From a bacterium 336/3 (lineage in GTDB: Bacteria; Bacteroidota; Bacteroidia; Cytophagales; Thermonemataceae), in contig LJIE01000001.1 of assembly GCA_001281695.1 (NCBI GenBank), positions 3,123,521 to 3,187,520 on the forward strand: 64,000 bases of DNA, read 5' to 3'. The position numbers and the translations under genes are program-made. A model generated the notes under the pieces. The model did no database searches. It saw only the letters and a program-made list of their open reading frames with translations, and had not been told where the DNA came from. Shown one piece after another: positions 50,831-59,268 of this stretch. How positions within the stretch are numbered: position 1 is the stretch's first letter; each line of letters opens with the position of its first letter.

Positions 50831-51889
50831 TCACTTTAGTTTTAAACCATCCAGTTCTCCTACTATTTTTTCTATTTTCACTTTATCAAATTTTAAATTT
50901 TGATTTCCCTTAGATTGATTAAGTAAATTTGTTATATTCCCAATATATTTATTAAAAGAATCTTTAAACTCACTTTGATCTATTTCTATCTCTGGTGTTC
51001 TATTAATTGTTTTAATACAACTTTGAACCCATGATATTTTATTTATATTTTTTAATTCTTCTAAAGATAGTTTATATCTATCTCCATATTTAAAATCATT
51101 TTTCACTTTCTCCAAAGCTCTTATTCCTTGTGCGTTGATTAAACTATATATATTATTACTATATCTATTAAACATTCTTTTCGTTTTTTCTAAATCCTTT
51201 TTGTGATTATTTAATTCTTCTGTAAAAAGAGATATTATCCTCCCTAGTTCATCATAAAAGTCTGTATATGGTTTAATAGTGTTGATAAACTTCTGTATTC
51301 TTTCTTGTTTGATTTCTTTGTACTTTACAACTTCTCCTAAAATGCTTTTTACTAAGGATGCTATTGGATTAGCCTCAATAAAGCCTGCGATAAGAGGCAA
51401 CTGAGATATTTTCTCTATAGTACCTATAAAATTACTCCTTTGATTTCTTTTTAAGTCACCAACAAATATTGTTTTACTATTTTCCACAACAAGGCTTGAA
51501 AAACTTATCCCAAGCTCTGAACTTGTTGGATTATTTATACCTGCAATCAAAGCCCCTGATTTAGCTACATTAATTAAATTATCTACTTCGTTTATCTGCC
51601 CATTTATCTTTTTTATGTCATCTAATGTTTTTATAATCAATTGATAATTTTCTTCATATAAATCTTTTTGATATTCGTATGTTGTATTACCTATTTGGTT
51701 TTGTTTTTTTATTATCTCTTCAGATTCTTTTCTTAACTGCTCCATTGTATTCTTTAATTCTTCAGTTTCTTTAGCCGTTTTTTCTATATTTTTTTGTGTA
51801 GCTTGAACAGCATCTTCTGTTGTTTGAGCGTAAATATTAAAATACATAATATTTAGTAACAGTATAAGTGTTTTTAATATTTTTTTCAT
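50831..51889 (-). CDS. Secreted coiled-coil protein
   Basis: The 352-residue protein has a signal peptide (MKKILKTLILLLNIMYFNIYAQ), then a long coiled-coil (about 30-105: KNIEKTAKETEELKNTMEQLRKESEEIIKKQ and further). A short glycine-containing hydrophobic part (VAKSGALIAGINN) and a second helical half follow. I recognise no domain. It has an exact minus-strand promoter at 51917-51946 and a palindrome overlapping its -33 element, suggesting regulation, perhaps by the LuxR-type gene upstream. Confidence 0.6.
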   Translation of the reverse strand: MKKILKTLILLLNIMYFNIYAQTTEDAVQATQKNIEKTAKETEELKNTMEQLRKESEEIIKKQNQIGNTTYEYQKDLYEENYQLIIKTLDDIKKINGQINEVDNLINVAKSGALIAGINNPTSSELGISFSSLVVENSKTIFVGDLKRNQRSNFIGTIEKISQLPLIAGFIEANPIASLVKSILGEVVKYKEIKQERIQKFINTIKPYTDFYDELGRIISLFTEELNNHKKDLEKTKRMFNRYSNNIYSLINAQGIRALEKVKNDFKYGDRYKLSLEELKNINKISWVQSCIKTINRTPEIEIDQSEFKDSFNKYIGNITNLLNQSKGNQNLKFDKVKIEKIVGELDGLKLK

Positions 51890-51916
51890 AACCTTATAAG
51901 TTTAGTAAAACATAAC

Positions 51917-51946
51917 CAAATATACCTATCCACTCATTTCTCACAA
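51917..51946 (-). promoter_or_regulatory. Complete promoter for the coiled-coil protein gene
   Basis: On the minus strand TTG (51946-51944), 19 bases, then TATATTTG (51924-51917), which is 27 bases before the ATG at 51889. The spacing and both elements are exact. Confidence 0.75.
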
Positions 51947-51964
51947 TAGGCACAAGTGCCTATT
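51945..51964. promoter_or_regulatory. Palindrome overlapping the -33 element
   Basis: AATAGGCAC, two bases, GTGCCTATT: a perfect 9-base-pair palindrome that begins on the -33 TTG of the coiled-coil gene's promoter and ends two bases from the stop of the LuxR-type gene. It may be an operator or a weak terminator; no T run follows on the minus strand. Confidence 0.5.
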
Positions 51965-51966
51965 TT

Positions 51967-52671
51967 TCAGAGTAAATCGAAGGCTTGGGCATATTGGAGA
52001 ATGTCTTTAAAATGCTTAATACTCAGTTTTTCGTTAATATTTCGGCGGTGAGCTCGTACAGTATGCGAAGAAATAAAAAGTTTTTCGGCAATGTCTTCAT
52101 TTCTAAGCCCTTCTGCTATTAAGCCCAAAACTACTTTTTCTTGCTTAGTAAGGCTCATAAATTCAGCATAATGGCTTCTCATAAAGTTATCTAACTCTAT
52201 GGCTTTATTTATTTTATGGGTTACTTTTTCTAAGTCTTTTAATAAAATACTCATTGCAAAAAACATATTTTCTTTTTTATATACTTTTGCATTCGTCAAA
52301 ACAGTACTATAATGAGTAGTTTTTATAGCTTTTACATCTTGTGTTACTGTAACTATTCCATTTTTATCTTCTTTTTGGTAATGTTCAATAATCTTTGGAA
52401 AAGCATTTTTAATCGTTTCTGGAGAGACATAGGTACGAAAATATGTTTCTGTATCCATTTTTAAAATCTCTTCTGGGTGTAACTCTAAAATATTTTCAAT
52501 AGATTGGCTCATGTGAGCTACTTGTAAGTCATCTTTTTTATTCAGATGAATCATTACATCTTTTGAGACAAGTTCTATGTCTTCTATTTGTATTTTTCCT
52601 TTCGATAACAAAGAGTCAATGACATAAAATAATTGTTGGAAGGCTGCAAGATTTTCAAATTCATTTTGCAT
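51967..52671 (-). CDS. LuxR-family transcriptional regulator
   Basis: The 234-residue protein ends with a LuxR/GerE helix-turn-helix at about 172-230: LTKQEKVVLGLIAEGLRNEDIAEKLFISSHTVRAHRRNINEKLSI. The N-terminal 160 residues resemble a PAS-like sensor, with no receiver aspartate pattern, so it is not a standard response regulator. It precedes the coiled-coil gene in the same direction, whose promoter carries a palindrome. A second palindrome lies 85 bases upstream of its own start. Confidence 0.82.
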   Translation of the reverse strand: MQNEFENLAAFQQLFYVIDSLLSKGKIQIEDIELVSKDVMIHLNKKDDLQVAHMSQSIENILELHPEEILKMDTETYFRTYVSPETIKNAFPKIIEHYQKEDKNGIVTVTQDVKAIKTTHYSTVLTNAKVYKKENMFFAMSILLKDLEKVTHKINKAIELDNFMRSHYAEFMSLTKQEKVVLGLIAEGLRNEDIAEKLFISSHTVRAHRRNINEKLSIKHFKDILQYAQAFDLL

Positions 52672-52755
52672 AAATGTTTTGTAGTTAAATGGCAGACGAA
52701 AAAATATTCTTTCATGTAAGTATGCACCAATTTAAGCAATCCAAAACTCCTACGC

Positions 52756-52772
52756 ATCAGGGAATCCCTGAT
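52756..52772. promoter_or_regulatory. Palindrome upstream of the LuxR-type gene
   Basis: ATCAGGGA, one base, TCCCTGAT: a perfect palindrome 85 bases upstream of the LuxR-type start. The surrounding gap 52672-53016 holds otherwise only an AT-rich tract and the -7 element at 52945; a 32-codon forward frame there has no support. Confidence 0.4.
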
Positions 52773-52944
52773 TTTACAACCATGTAATAAAAAAGTTTTT
52801 TTTAACTTTTTTATGTATAAAACACTCTTTTTTCGTAGATTTTCTTCGAGAATGACAGAAAAAAGAGTGTAAGTTTTTTTCAATTTTTCAATAAAAATCA
52901 AAAATTAGATGTTATAACGTTTACCATTTTTCAGAAAAAACAGA

Positions 52945-52952
52945 TAACTTTG
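52945..52952 (+). promoter_or_regulatory. -7 element upstream of the truncated yceI copy
   Basis: TAACTTTG, an exact TAnnTTTG, 64 bases before the ATG at 53017. No -33 TTG at the expected spacing. Confidence 0.35.
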
Positions 52953-53016
52953 TTCTTACATTTTGGTATAATATTTGGGCAACATAAATTTTATAAATCT
53001 CAGACCTATATTCTCC

Positions 53017-53250
53017 ATGAAAAACAATATCACTACACTTGCATTTTTAATCCTTATTATTTTGAGTGCTTTTAAACTTGCTCCTCAAACATACATCACA
53101 GACACCAAAAAAAGCAAACTCTCTTGGGTAGGTTACAAAGCAGGAAGTAAACAATATGGTGATTTAAACCTTACAAATGGCTCTTTCGTAATGAATGGCA
53201 CACAAATAACAGGAGGTTCTTTTACTTTTAAATACAATTTTTCATCTTAA
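53017..53250 (+). pseudogene. Truncated YceI paralogue
   Basis: From the ATG at 53017 the product has 77 residues: a signal peptide (MKNNITTLAFLILIILSAFK), then the first third of a YceI domain, YITDTKKSKLSWVGYKAGSKQYGDLNLTNGSFVMNGTQITGGSFTFKY, and a stop after NFSS. It is close to the full-length gene at 50164 up to SFT and then ends. Without the other strands the barrel cannot form, so it is probably a decayed copy. It is still preceded by a -7 element, so a short product is not excluded. Confidence 0.65.
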
Positions 53251-53262
53251 TCACATACCATT

Positions 53263-53622
53263 ATGCGTTTAAAATTTTTTACCCTAGTTCTTTTTTGTTT
53301 CATCTCTATAAACTTAAAAGCACAAACCAGTACTCGATTTGAAGTTACCAACATTGAGTTGATTCGTCAAAATGGTAAAAACTTCCTTAAAATTGCTATT
53401 CAAGACAAGCAAAAAGATGCAGGTTTTTATTCTTACCCAATTTTCAAGGTGGTTTCTAATGGAAAAACCATCGCAGAGCGTGGCCTTTCCAGTTATGGAC
53501 TTGTTGAAACGGAACTTATTCCTACTAAGCTCAAAGAATTGCCTAAAAATTTTACTTGTGTGGTATTTTTGAGCTCTCAAGGAGGCACTAATACACATCA
53601 AATGGAATACAAAGCAAAATAA
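53263..53622 (+). CDS. Small secreted protein of unknown function
   Basis: The 119-residue protein has a signal peptide (MRLKFFTLVLFCFISINLKAQ). The mature domain is beta-rich (TSTRFEVTNIELIRQNGKNFLKIAIQD, GFYSYPIFKVVSNGKTIAERG, FTCVVFLSSQGGTNTHQMEY). I recognise no family. It follows the truncated YceI gene by 12 bases and may once have been co-transcribed with the intact copy. Confidence 0.6.
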   Translation: MRLKFFTLVLFCFISINLKAQTSTRFEVTNIELIRQNGKNFLKIAIQDKQKDAGFYSYPIFKVVSNGKTIAERGLSSYGLVETELIPTKLKELPKNFTCVVFLSSQGGTNTHQMEYKAK

Positions 53623-53623
53623 A

Positions 53624-54502
53624 CTATTTTCTTTCGTAACGCAATCGTTGATAATTATACTTGTTTTTCCAAGTAATGGTAAGGTTTTTTTTATCTAAAA
53701 AATTGATAAAACCCACTGTTCTATATTCATCTTTCAAGATGAGCTGGTTTTCTTCTAATGTAAATAAGGTTTCTTTATTAGTTAGATGACTTTTAAGACT
53801 GTTTTTTTCTATTATGAGTGGGTAAGGTAATTTTACATGTAATAACGTATCCATGAGATCTGTTTTGTCTTGAAAATTTTTGTTGATAAGGTTACGGGCT
53901 TCCCAAGAGCCCGTAATGCTTTCTATGGCTATTTTTTTTGTACTTTCTTTAGAAAAACCTTCCCAATTGATGTTATTTTCGGGTACCTTGTGCCAAGGAT
54001 TACCCAACGAAAATTCAATTGTATCTTTAAAGCCTTTGAAATCATGATTTGGTTCAATCAGGCTAATATCGAACTCAACACGCAGATACTCATATTTTTG
54101 ATAAGTCACAATGGAAAATTTCCCTTTTACTTTTTCTTTAGAAAGGACTTCATGATGATATGGACTAGCCCAGTTTGTAACAAAGCAAGCAAGTGTTTCA
54201 TTATGAATATCATAAGATTTGCCCGTTTCTAAGAGCATTTCTGAAGGTATTTCCAGATATAAATTTGTCCCACCATCTCCATCCATTACACCTTTGGGCT
54301 TAGAATGATAATGTAATTGAGCCTGAGCCACTATTTTATCCCCTTCATTTAATATCAAACGCCCTTCTTTGTCAAGCTTAGAGTGATAATACAGTGTTCC
54401 TCGTTTGTTTTTATCTTTGTTTTCGGGATTATTGGTTGTTTTGTTGCTACATGCCCAAACAAAAAAAGAAAAAAATGCAGATAAAAAAAGTTTAAAATTC
54501 AT
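53624..54502 (-). CDS. Lipoprotein of unknown function
   Basis: The 292-residue protein has a lipobox-like VWAC after a short signal. The mature part is beta-rich with several tryptophans (VTNWASPYHHEVLSKEKVKGKF, FSLGNPWHKVPENNINWEGFSK) and ends with a barrel-like C-terminal stretch ENQLILKDEYRTVGFINFLDKKNLTITWKNK. No family recognised. It ends two bases after the stop of the convergent small secreted gene. Confidence 0.6.
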   Translation of the reverse strand: MNFKLFLSAFFSFFVWACSNKTTNNPENKDKNKRGTLYYHSKLDKEGRLILNEGDKIVAQAQLHYHSKPKGVMDGDGGTNLYLEIPSEMLLETGKSYDIHNETLACFVTNWASPYHHEVLSKEKVKGKFSIVTYQKYEYLRVEFDISLIEPNHDFKGFKDTIEFSLGNPWHKVPENNINWEGFSKESTKKIAIESITGSWEARNLINKNFQDKTDLMDTLLHVKLPYPLIIEKNSLKSHLTNKETLFTLEENQLILKDEYRTVGFINFLDKKNLTITWKNKYNYQRLRYERK

Positions 54503-54560
54503 AAAATAAAGCTTTGTAGTATAGATGCAAAAAGTAAAATTTTTCCATAAATTATTTTTT

Positions 54561-55151
54561 CTAAGAATGTCCTATTATGAGCTTTAAATCCTCAGAAACA
54601 GGATATATGTTTTCAATAGGCAGTAATTTTTGTGCTTCTTCTATTTTTTTCTGATTCACCAGATTTCCTATTTCTTTAGCATATTCTGTGATGTCTTCAA
54701 TATCTACTGTCCACTCGTTTACATATTTCTGAACGGCTATACCTGTCAGCCCTATTTGGATAGAACGATATTCTAAATCATGAAGATAAATATTTTTCTC
54801 AGGGTCCCATTGAATCCGAACAGGCGAAACAGATAAACATTGTTTCCAATTTTCTTCAGTTTGGTACAACTCAGCTACAAAATGCGATAAACAAGCATTT
54901 TTAAGAGCCCATTCAAAGCCTTCTCTTTTAATTTTAATAGCTAATACATATTCCTGATTTTCTTTACTTGCCCAACCACACCGATACATCATCCACAGAA
55001 AAGAAGGTTTTATCCATGTCATTCTTTCCATTTTAAATGGAGATACAAATTTTTGATGTTTAACAGCAACTAAAGCAATAGATTTTTGATAAGCCTGATA
55101 AACTGTTATGGTTTCTTTGTCATAGATAGCCCTAATTTCTCTTGTAAGCAT
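54561..55151 (-). CDS. DUF4291-family protein
   Basis: The 196-residue protein matches DUF4291: REIRAIYDKETITVYQAYQKSIA at the start, then RMTWIKPSFLWMMYRCGWASKENQEYVLAIKI, then RIQWDPEKN and SIQIGLTGIAVQKYVNEW. The function of the family is unknown; it has no secretion signal and should be cytoplasmic. It stands alone between a lipoprotein gene and a small unknown gene. Confidence 0.85.
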   Translation of the reverse strand: MLTREIRAIYDKETITVYQAYQKSIALVAVKHQKFVSPFKMERMTWIKPSFLWMMYRCGWASKENQEYVLAIKIKREGFEWALKNACLSHFVAELYQTEENWKQCLSVSPVRIQWDPEKNIYLHDLEYRSIQIGLTGIAVQKYVNEWTVDIEDITEYAKEIGNLVNQKKIEEAQKLLPIENIYPVSEDLKLIIGHS

Positions 55152-55247
55152 TCTTAAATATTTTTAAATTGAAGTTAATTTTACAAAACTTTTGAAAAAT
55201 ACCTATTTGTATATAAATCTTTATATTTCAATACTTATTATTTTTTT

Positions 55248-55622
55248 ATGCATTTATGGAGTAAAATAATCAATATTTTTAATTCTAAAGATAAATATCC
55301 CAAACCAGAAAGTATTGATTTAAAACCAGTCGAAATTGAAAACTTCTATTCACAATTAGATGATTCTTGTAAAGGTTTTATTGATTATCATGACATCATA
55401 CCTTTATTATTTGAGAACACTGTTATTTTCTTTTTCTATGATTTAGAAGATGGGAATTATTTTGCTACAGATAAAGATGGAAATGTATATTCTTGTATTC
55501 ATGATGTCAAACCTTTTGTAATAAAAATGAATATAAAAGCCAAAAAACTTATAGAAAGTATTCAAAATAAAACTTTTGATATTCAGAAATATTTTGATGA
55601 CAGATATAAAGGTCTGTTCTAA
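55248..55622 (+). CDS. Small protein, possible SMI1/KNR4-like fragment
   Basis: The 124-residue protein has no signal peptide. FFYDLEDGNYFATDKDGNVYSCIHDV resembles the C-terminal half of SMI1/KNR4 (SUKH) immunity proteins, which neutralise toxins, but the N-terminal half is not recognisable. Treat as unknown. No toxin gene is adjacent. Confidence 0.45.
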   Translation: MHLWSKIINIFNSKDKYPKPESIDLKPVEIENFYSQLDDSCKGFIDYHDIIPLLFENTVIFFFYDLEDGNYFATDKDGNVYSCIHDVKPFVIKMNIKAKKLIESIQNKTFDIQKYFDDRYKGLF

Positions 55623-55743
55623 AAACACTATAAATATGTTTATAAAGTAGAGCTACCTGATGAAAAGAGTTGTCAAATTCAAAAAAAATAGCAATGTTTG
55701 TAGCTATTGTTATCTTGTTATTTCACAACATTTTTATACAATC

Positions 55744-57027
55744 ATGGCAACGATTAAGGCAAACAACCCAGCCCTCAAAACTTGGATAAAAGTCCCTAAA
55801 AACAGTGATTTCCCTATTCAAAATATTCCTTTTGGCATTTTTTCATATCAGGGCTCTAGCCCAAGAGCTTGTACTCGTATTGGCGATACAGTGATAGATT
55901 TGAGTGTTTTGGTTGAATTAGGTTTTTTTGATAAATTACGTTTGGATGATTCCTCTGTGTTTCATGCAGAAGTCCTCAATGATTTTATAGCCTTAGGAAA
56001 ACCTATTTGGCGTAAAACAAGAGAACACCTCTCTTCGCTTTTTCAAGAGGATAATACGCTTCTCAAAGATGATAAAGAAGCTCAAAAACAAGCTTTTTAT
56101 CCCGCTGATAAGGTAAAAATGCATTTACCTGTACAAATTGGCGATTATACAGATTTTTATTCGAGTATCGAACATGCTACCAATGTAGGAACGATGTTCA
56201 GAGACCCTAAAAATGCTCTTTTACCCAACTGGAAACACTTACCTGTAGGCTATCATGGAAGGGCTTCTTCTATTGTGGTTTCTGGAACGGATATTCATCG
56301 CCCCAAAGGACAAATAAAGCCTGCTGATGTAGAATTACCATTTTTTACCCCTACTCGCCAACTCGATTTTGAATTGGAAGTAGCTTTTATAGTAGGCGGA
56401 AATACCCAAATGGGAGAAATTGTAACTACTGAAAATGCTGAGGATCATATTTTTGGTTTGGTACTTTTCAACGACTGGTCAGCAAGAGATATTCAGGCAT
56501 GGGAGTATGTACCTCTCGGACCATTTTTAGCTAAAAACTTTGCATCAACCATTTCTCCTTGGATTGTAACGCTGGATTCTCTTGAGCCTTTCAGAACTGC
56601 TACACCCAAGCAAAACCCTGAAGTGTTGGACTATTTGAAATTTAAAGGCAAAAAGAATTTTGATATCAATTTAGAAGTTTTAATCGCTCCTGATAAAAGC
56701 AAAGAAAGTCTTATTTGTAAGAGCAATTTTAAATATATGTATTGGAATATGAGCCAGCAGTTAGCACACCATACTGTTGGAGGCTGTAATATGCGTGTAG
56801 GTGATATGTGTGCTTCGGGTACAATTAGTGGCTCATCTCCAGACTCTTACGGCTCTCTTTTGGAGCTTACTTGGCGAGGAACAAAACCTCTTAAACTCAA
56901 AGACGGTTCAGAGCGTAAATTTATAGAAGATGGAGATACTGTTATTATAAAAGGTTATGGAGAGAAAGATGGTGTTCGTATTGGTTTTGGTGAATGTGTT
57001 GGTAAAATTTTGCCAGCTAAAAAATAA
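55744..57027 (+). CDS. fahA: Fumarylacetoacetase
   Basis: From the ATG at 55744 the enzyme has 427 residues; the 28 codons upstream in frame contain no family sequence. It splits fumarylacetoacetate to fumarate and acetoacetate, the last step of tyrosine breakdown. Visible are the N-terminal SH3-like part (NIPFGIFSYQGSSPRACTRIGDTVIDLS), YTDFYSSIEHATNVGTMFRD with the catalytic His, GYHGRASSIVVSG, LDFELEVAFIVGG, NDWSARDIQAWEYVPLGPFLAKNF and GSSPDSYGSLLELTWRG. A strong terminator follows. Confidence 0.95.
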   Translation: MATIKANNPALKTWIKVPKNSDFPIQNIPFGIFSYQGSSPRACTRIGDTVIDLSVLVELGFFDKLRLDDSSVFHAEVLNDFIALGKPIWRKTREHLSSLFQEDNTLLKDDKEAQKQAFYPADKVKMHLPVQIGDYTDFYSSIEHATNVGTMFRDPKNALLPNWKHLPVGYHGRASSIVVSGTDIHRPKGQIKPADVELPFFTPTRQLDFELEVAFIVGGNTQMGEIVTTENAEDHIFGLVLFNDWSARDIQAWEYVPLGPFLAKNFASTISPWIVTLDSLEPFRTATPKQNPEVLDYLKFKGKKNFDINLEVLIAPDKSKESLICKSNFKYMYWNMSQQLAHHTVGGCNMRVGDMCASGTISGSSPDSYGSLLELTWRGTKPLKLKDGSERKFIEDGDTVIIKGYGEKDGVRIGFGECVGKILPAKK

Positions 57028-57039
57028 AATTTTATATTG

Positions 57040-57070
57040 AAGGAGTTTGTTTAAACAAACTCCTTTTTTT
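57040..57070 (+). terminator. Terminator after fumarylacetoacetase
   Basis: AAGGAGTTTGTTT and AAACAAACTCCTT form a perfect palindrome, followed by seven T residues, 12 bases past the stop. Confidence 0.9.
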
Positions 57071-57088
57071 AACAAAAAATATGACACT

Positions 57089-57649
57089 ATGGAGAACATT
57101 GTTCCTATCCCTCAAGATTTTCAACTCAAAGAAACAACTCAAGGTATTGTGATTCATTATCGTTGGTATAAACCACAAATGGTATTTCCTATGATAATTT
57201 TTGCCGTTTTTTGGTTTAGTTTTTTGTATTTTTGGTTTACCAAAGTAGATGAAATTATTTTTCAAGCATTTGGTGTTATATTTTTAGTTGTGGGCTTTGG
57301 ACTAATTTGGTATATTGTGTGCTTATTTTTCAATAAAACAGACATTGCTGTTACTTCTCAAGATTTTATTTCTAAACATGCCCCTATTCCATTTCCAACA
57401 TACAAAAATGTACACTTCAAACGTTCTGATATTGAACAAGTGTATATCAAAGAAGAGTTTACTTATAACAAGCATAAAAATAAAACACTGAATGGTTACT
57501 CTTTAAATGTAATTTCTCCAAAAGGAGTTAGTAGTAAAGTTTTAAGTTATGATAAGGAGGAATATGAAAAAGCGATTTTTCTAAAAAGGAAAGTAGAAAA
57601 ATATATGAATATCGAACCACAACCCGTAGAAGGGGAATACCTCCAATAA
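57089..57649 (+). CDS. Two-TM membrane protein, tandem paralogue 1
   Basis: From the ATG at 57089 the protein has 186 residues; an upstream in-frame start would lie in the terminator. After MENIVPIPQDFQLKETTQGIVIHYRWYKP come two close membrane segments (VFPMIIFAVFWFSFLYFWF and AFGVIFLVVGFGLIWYIVCLFF), then a cytoplasmic beta-rich part DIAVTSQDFISKHAPIPFPTYKNVHFKRSDIEQVYIKEE, PH-like in pattern. The next gene is a clear duplicate. Function unknown. Confidence 0.72.
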   Translation: MENIVPIPQDFQLKETTQGIVIHYRWYKPQMVFPMIIFAVFWFSFLYFWFTKVDEIIFQAFGVIFLVVGFGLIWYIVCLFFNKTDIAVTSQDFISKHAPIPFPTYKNVHFKRSDIEQVYIKEEFTYNKHKNKTLNGYSLNVISPKGVSSKVLSYDKEEYEKAIFLKRKVEKYMNIEPQPVEGEYLQ

Positions 57650-57709
57650 TCATTAAAAAAATAAAAACCTATTAGATTTTTGCTATTTCACAAAAAAACA
57701 TTTTGCATT

Positions 57710-58255
57710 ATGGAAAAACTTGTTCCCAACCCAGAAGGTTTTGAACTTAAAGAAACAGCTCAGGGAATTGCTGTTAGCTATCGTTGGTATAAACCACTAG
57801 CTTGGTTTTTAATATTTTTTGCTCTTATTTGGAATGGATTTTTAATTGTTTGGTTTAGCTTACCCACTCCTATTTTCTTCAAATTATTTGCTCTGCTACA
57901 CTTGGCAGTAGGCATTGGGCTGGCTTGGTATGTCATCTGTTTATTTGTGAATAAAACAGAAATTGCCATTACTTCTCAAGATTTTGCTACTCGTCACTCG
58001 CCTATTCCTTTTCCTACATACAAAAATAAGCATCTGAAACGTTCTGATATTGGACAGGTATATATCAAACAAGAAATTAGTCGTGGGAAAAATGGAGCAT
58101 CTGTGAGTTATTCCTTAAATGTACTCTCTCCGCAAGGCACAAGCAACAAGGTTTTAAGTTATGATGACTACGAAAAAGCCATTTTTATCAAAAGGAAGAT
58201 AGAAAAGTATATGCACATTAACCCACAATCTATTGAAGGCGAATACGTTCTTTAA
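57710..58255 (+). CDS. Two-TM membrane protein, tandem paralogue 2
   Basis: From the ATG at 57710 the protein has 181 residues and follows the neighbour closely: MEKLVPNPEGFELKETAQGIAVSYRWYKP, two membrane segments (WFLIFFALIWNGFLIVWF and LLHLAVGIGLAWYVICLFV), EIAITSQDFATRHSPIPFPTYKNKHLKRSDIGQVYIKQE and a shared end SIEGEYVL versus VEGEYLQ. The two are separated by 60 bases. The membrane segments differ most, the soluble part least. Function unknown. Confidence 0.72.
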   Translation: MEKLVPNPEGFELKETAQGIAVSYRWYKPLAWFLIFFALIWNGFLIVWFSLPTPIFFKLFALLHLAVGIGLAWYVICLFVNKTEIAITSQDFATRHSPIPFPTYKNKHLKRSDIGQVYIKQEISRGKNGASVSYSLNVLSPQGTSNKVLSYDDYEKAIFIKRKIEKYMHINPQSIEGEYVL

Positions 58256-58286
58256 TTCAATGAATTATCAAAACATACAAAATCTC

Positions 58287-59216
58287 ATGAAATTTATTTT
58301 TCCCATTATTTTATTCGTTTTTATTTCATTTTCTGCATTTACGCAAAGTATTTATTCAAAAGCTTTTGGAAGTAAATCCAATCCTGCTGTTGTATTTTTG
58401 CATGGTGGTCCAGGGTATAATTCTAGCGTTTTTGAAGCCACTACAGCCCAACGTCTTGCCAATGAAGGCTTCTATGTTATTGTCTATGACAGGCGTGGTG
58501 AAGGCAGAAGTGCAGATAAAAATGCTCAATATAATTATACAGAAACAATTGCTGACTTGAATACCTTACTCACACAATATGGCATCAAAAAAGCTAATTT
58601 TATTGGGCATAGTTTTGGTGGAGTTGTAGCCTCTTTTTTTGCAGAAAAACATCCTGAAAAAGTAAATACCATCATTTTAGCTGGAGCACCTATCAATTTA
58701 CAAGAGAGTTTTCAAACGATTATCGCCTCCTCTAAAAAAATCTATGAAAGCAAAAAGGACAGTGTCAATTTACGATATGTAGGTATGCTTGAAAAAATGG
58801 ATAAAACAAGTCTTGAATATAGCTCTTACTGCTTTGCTCATGCCATGCAAAATGGGTTTTATTCAACCAAAACACCCACAGAAGAAGCCAAAAAACTGTA
58901 TGGTAGTTTCCAAACAGATACGCTTATCAAGAAATATGGCAGACTGATGGGTTATCAGGCTCCACAAGGTTTTTGGAAGAATGAAAAATACACAAGCCTC
59001 GACTTGACAGATGCTACCAAAAAATTAGTGGCTCAAAAAACTAAAATTTATGGCATCTATGGCAAAGAAGATGGTTTATATTCTCCCGAGCAAGTTCAAA
59101 AATTACAAGCAATTTTAGGTACAGATAAGCTCAAATATTATGAAAATTGCTCTCATAATGTTTTTATAGACCAACAAACTGAATTTGTTAAACAATTGAA
59201 GCTTTGGATTCGATAA
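58287..59216 (+). CDS. Secreted alpha/beta hydrolase
   Basis: The ATG at 58287 gives a signal peptide (MKFIFPIILFVFISFSAFTQ), which makes it preferable to the ATGs before it. The 309-residue enzyme has oxyanion-hole HGGPGYNSS, strand VYDRRGEGRS, nucleophile GHSFGG, an acid in GKEDGLYS and the His in NCSHNVFI. The cap is that of prolyl-iminopeptidase-type hydrolases, but the substrate is not certain. A bidirectional terminator follows. Confidence 0.87.
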   Translation: MKFIFPIILFVFISFSAFTQSIYSKAFGSKSNPAVVFLHGGPGYNSSVFEATTAQRLANEGFYVIVYDRRGEGRSADKNAQYNYTETIADLNTLLTQYGIKKANFIGHSFGGVVASFFAEKHPEKVNTIILAGAPINLQESFQTIIASSKKIYESKKDSVNLRYVGMLEKMDKTSLEYSSYCFAHAMQNGFYSTKTPTEEAKKLYGSFQTDTLIKKYGRLMGYQAPQGFWKNEKYTSLDLTDATKKLVAQKTKIYGIYGKEDGLYSPEQVQKLQAILGTDKLKYYENCSHNVFIDQQTEFVKQLKLWIR

Positions 59217-59238
59217 CCTAACATACTCTAATACCAAC

Positions 59239-59265
59239 AAGAAAGCTCATAAAATGAGCTTTCTT
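59239..59265. terminator. Bidirectional terminator after the hydrolase
   Basis: AAGAAAGCTCAT, loop AAA, ATGAGCTTTCTT: 12 base pairs between convergent genes. Confidence 0.85.
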
Positions 59266-59268
59266 CGT

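Noticed and set aside
52682-52780. 32-codon forward frame (MADEKIFFHV...)
   Set aside because: Very short, no promoter-like element, and it crosses the palindrome at 52756; likely chance.
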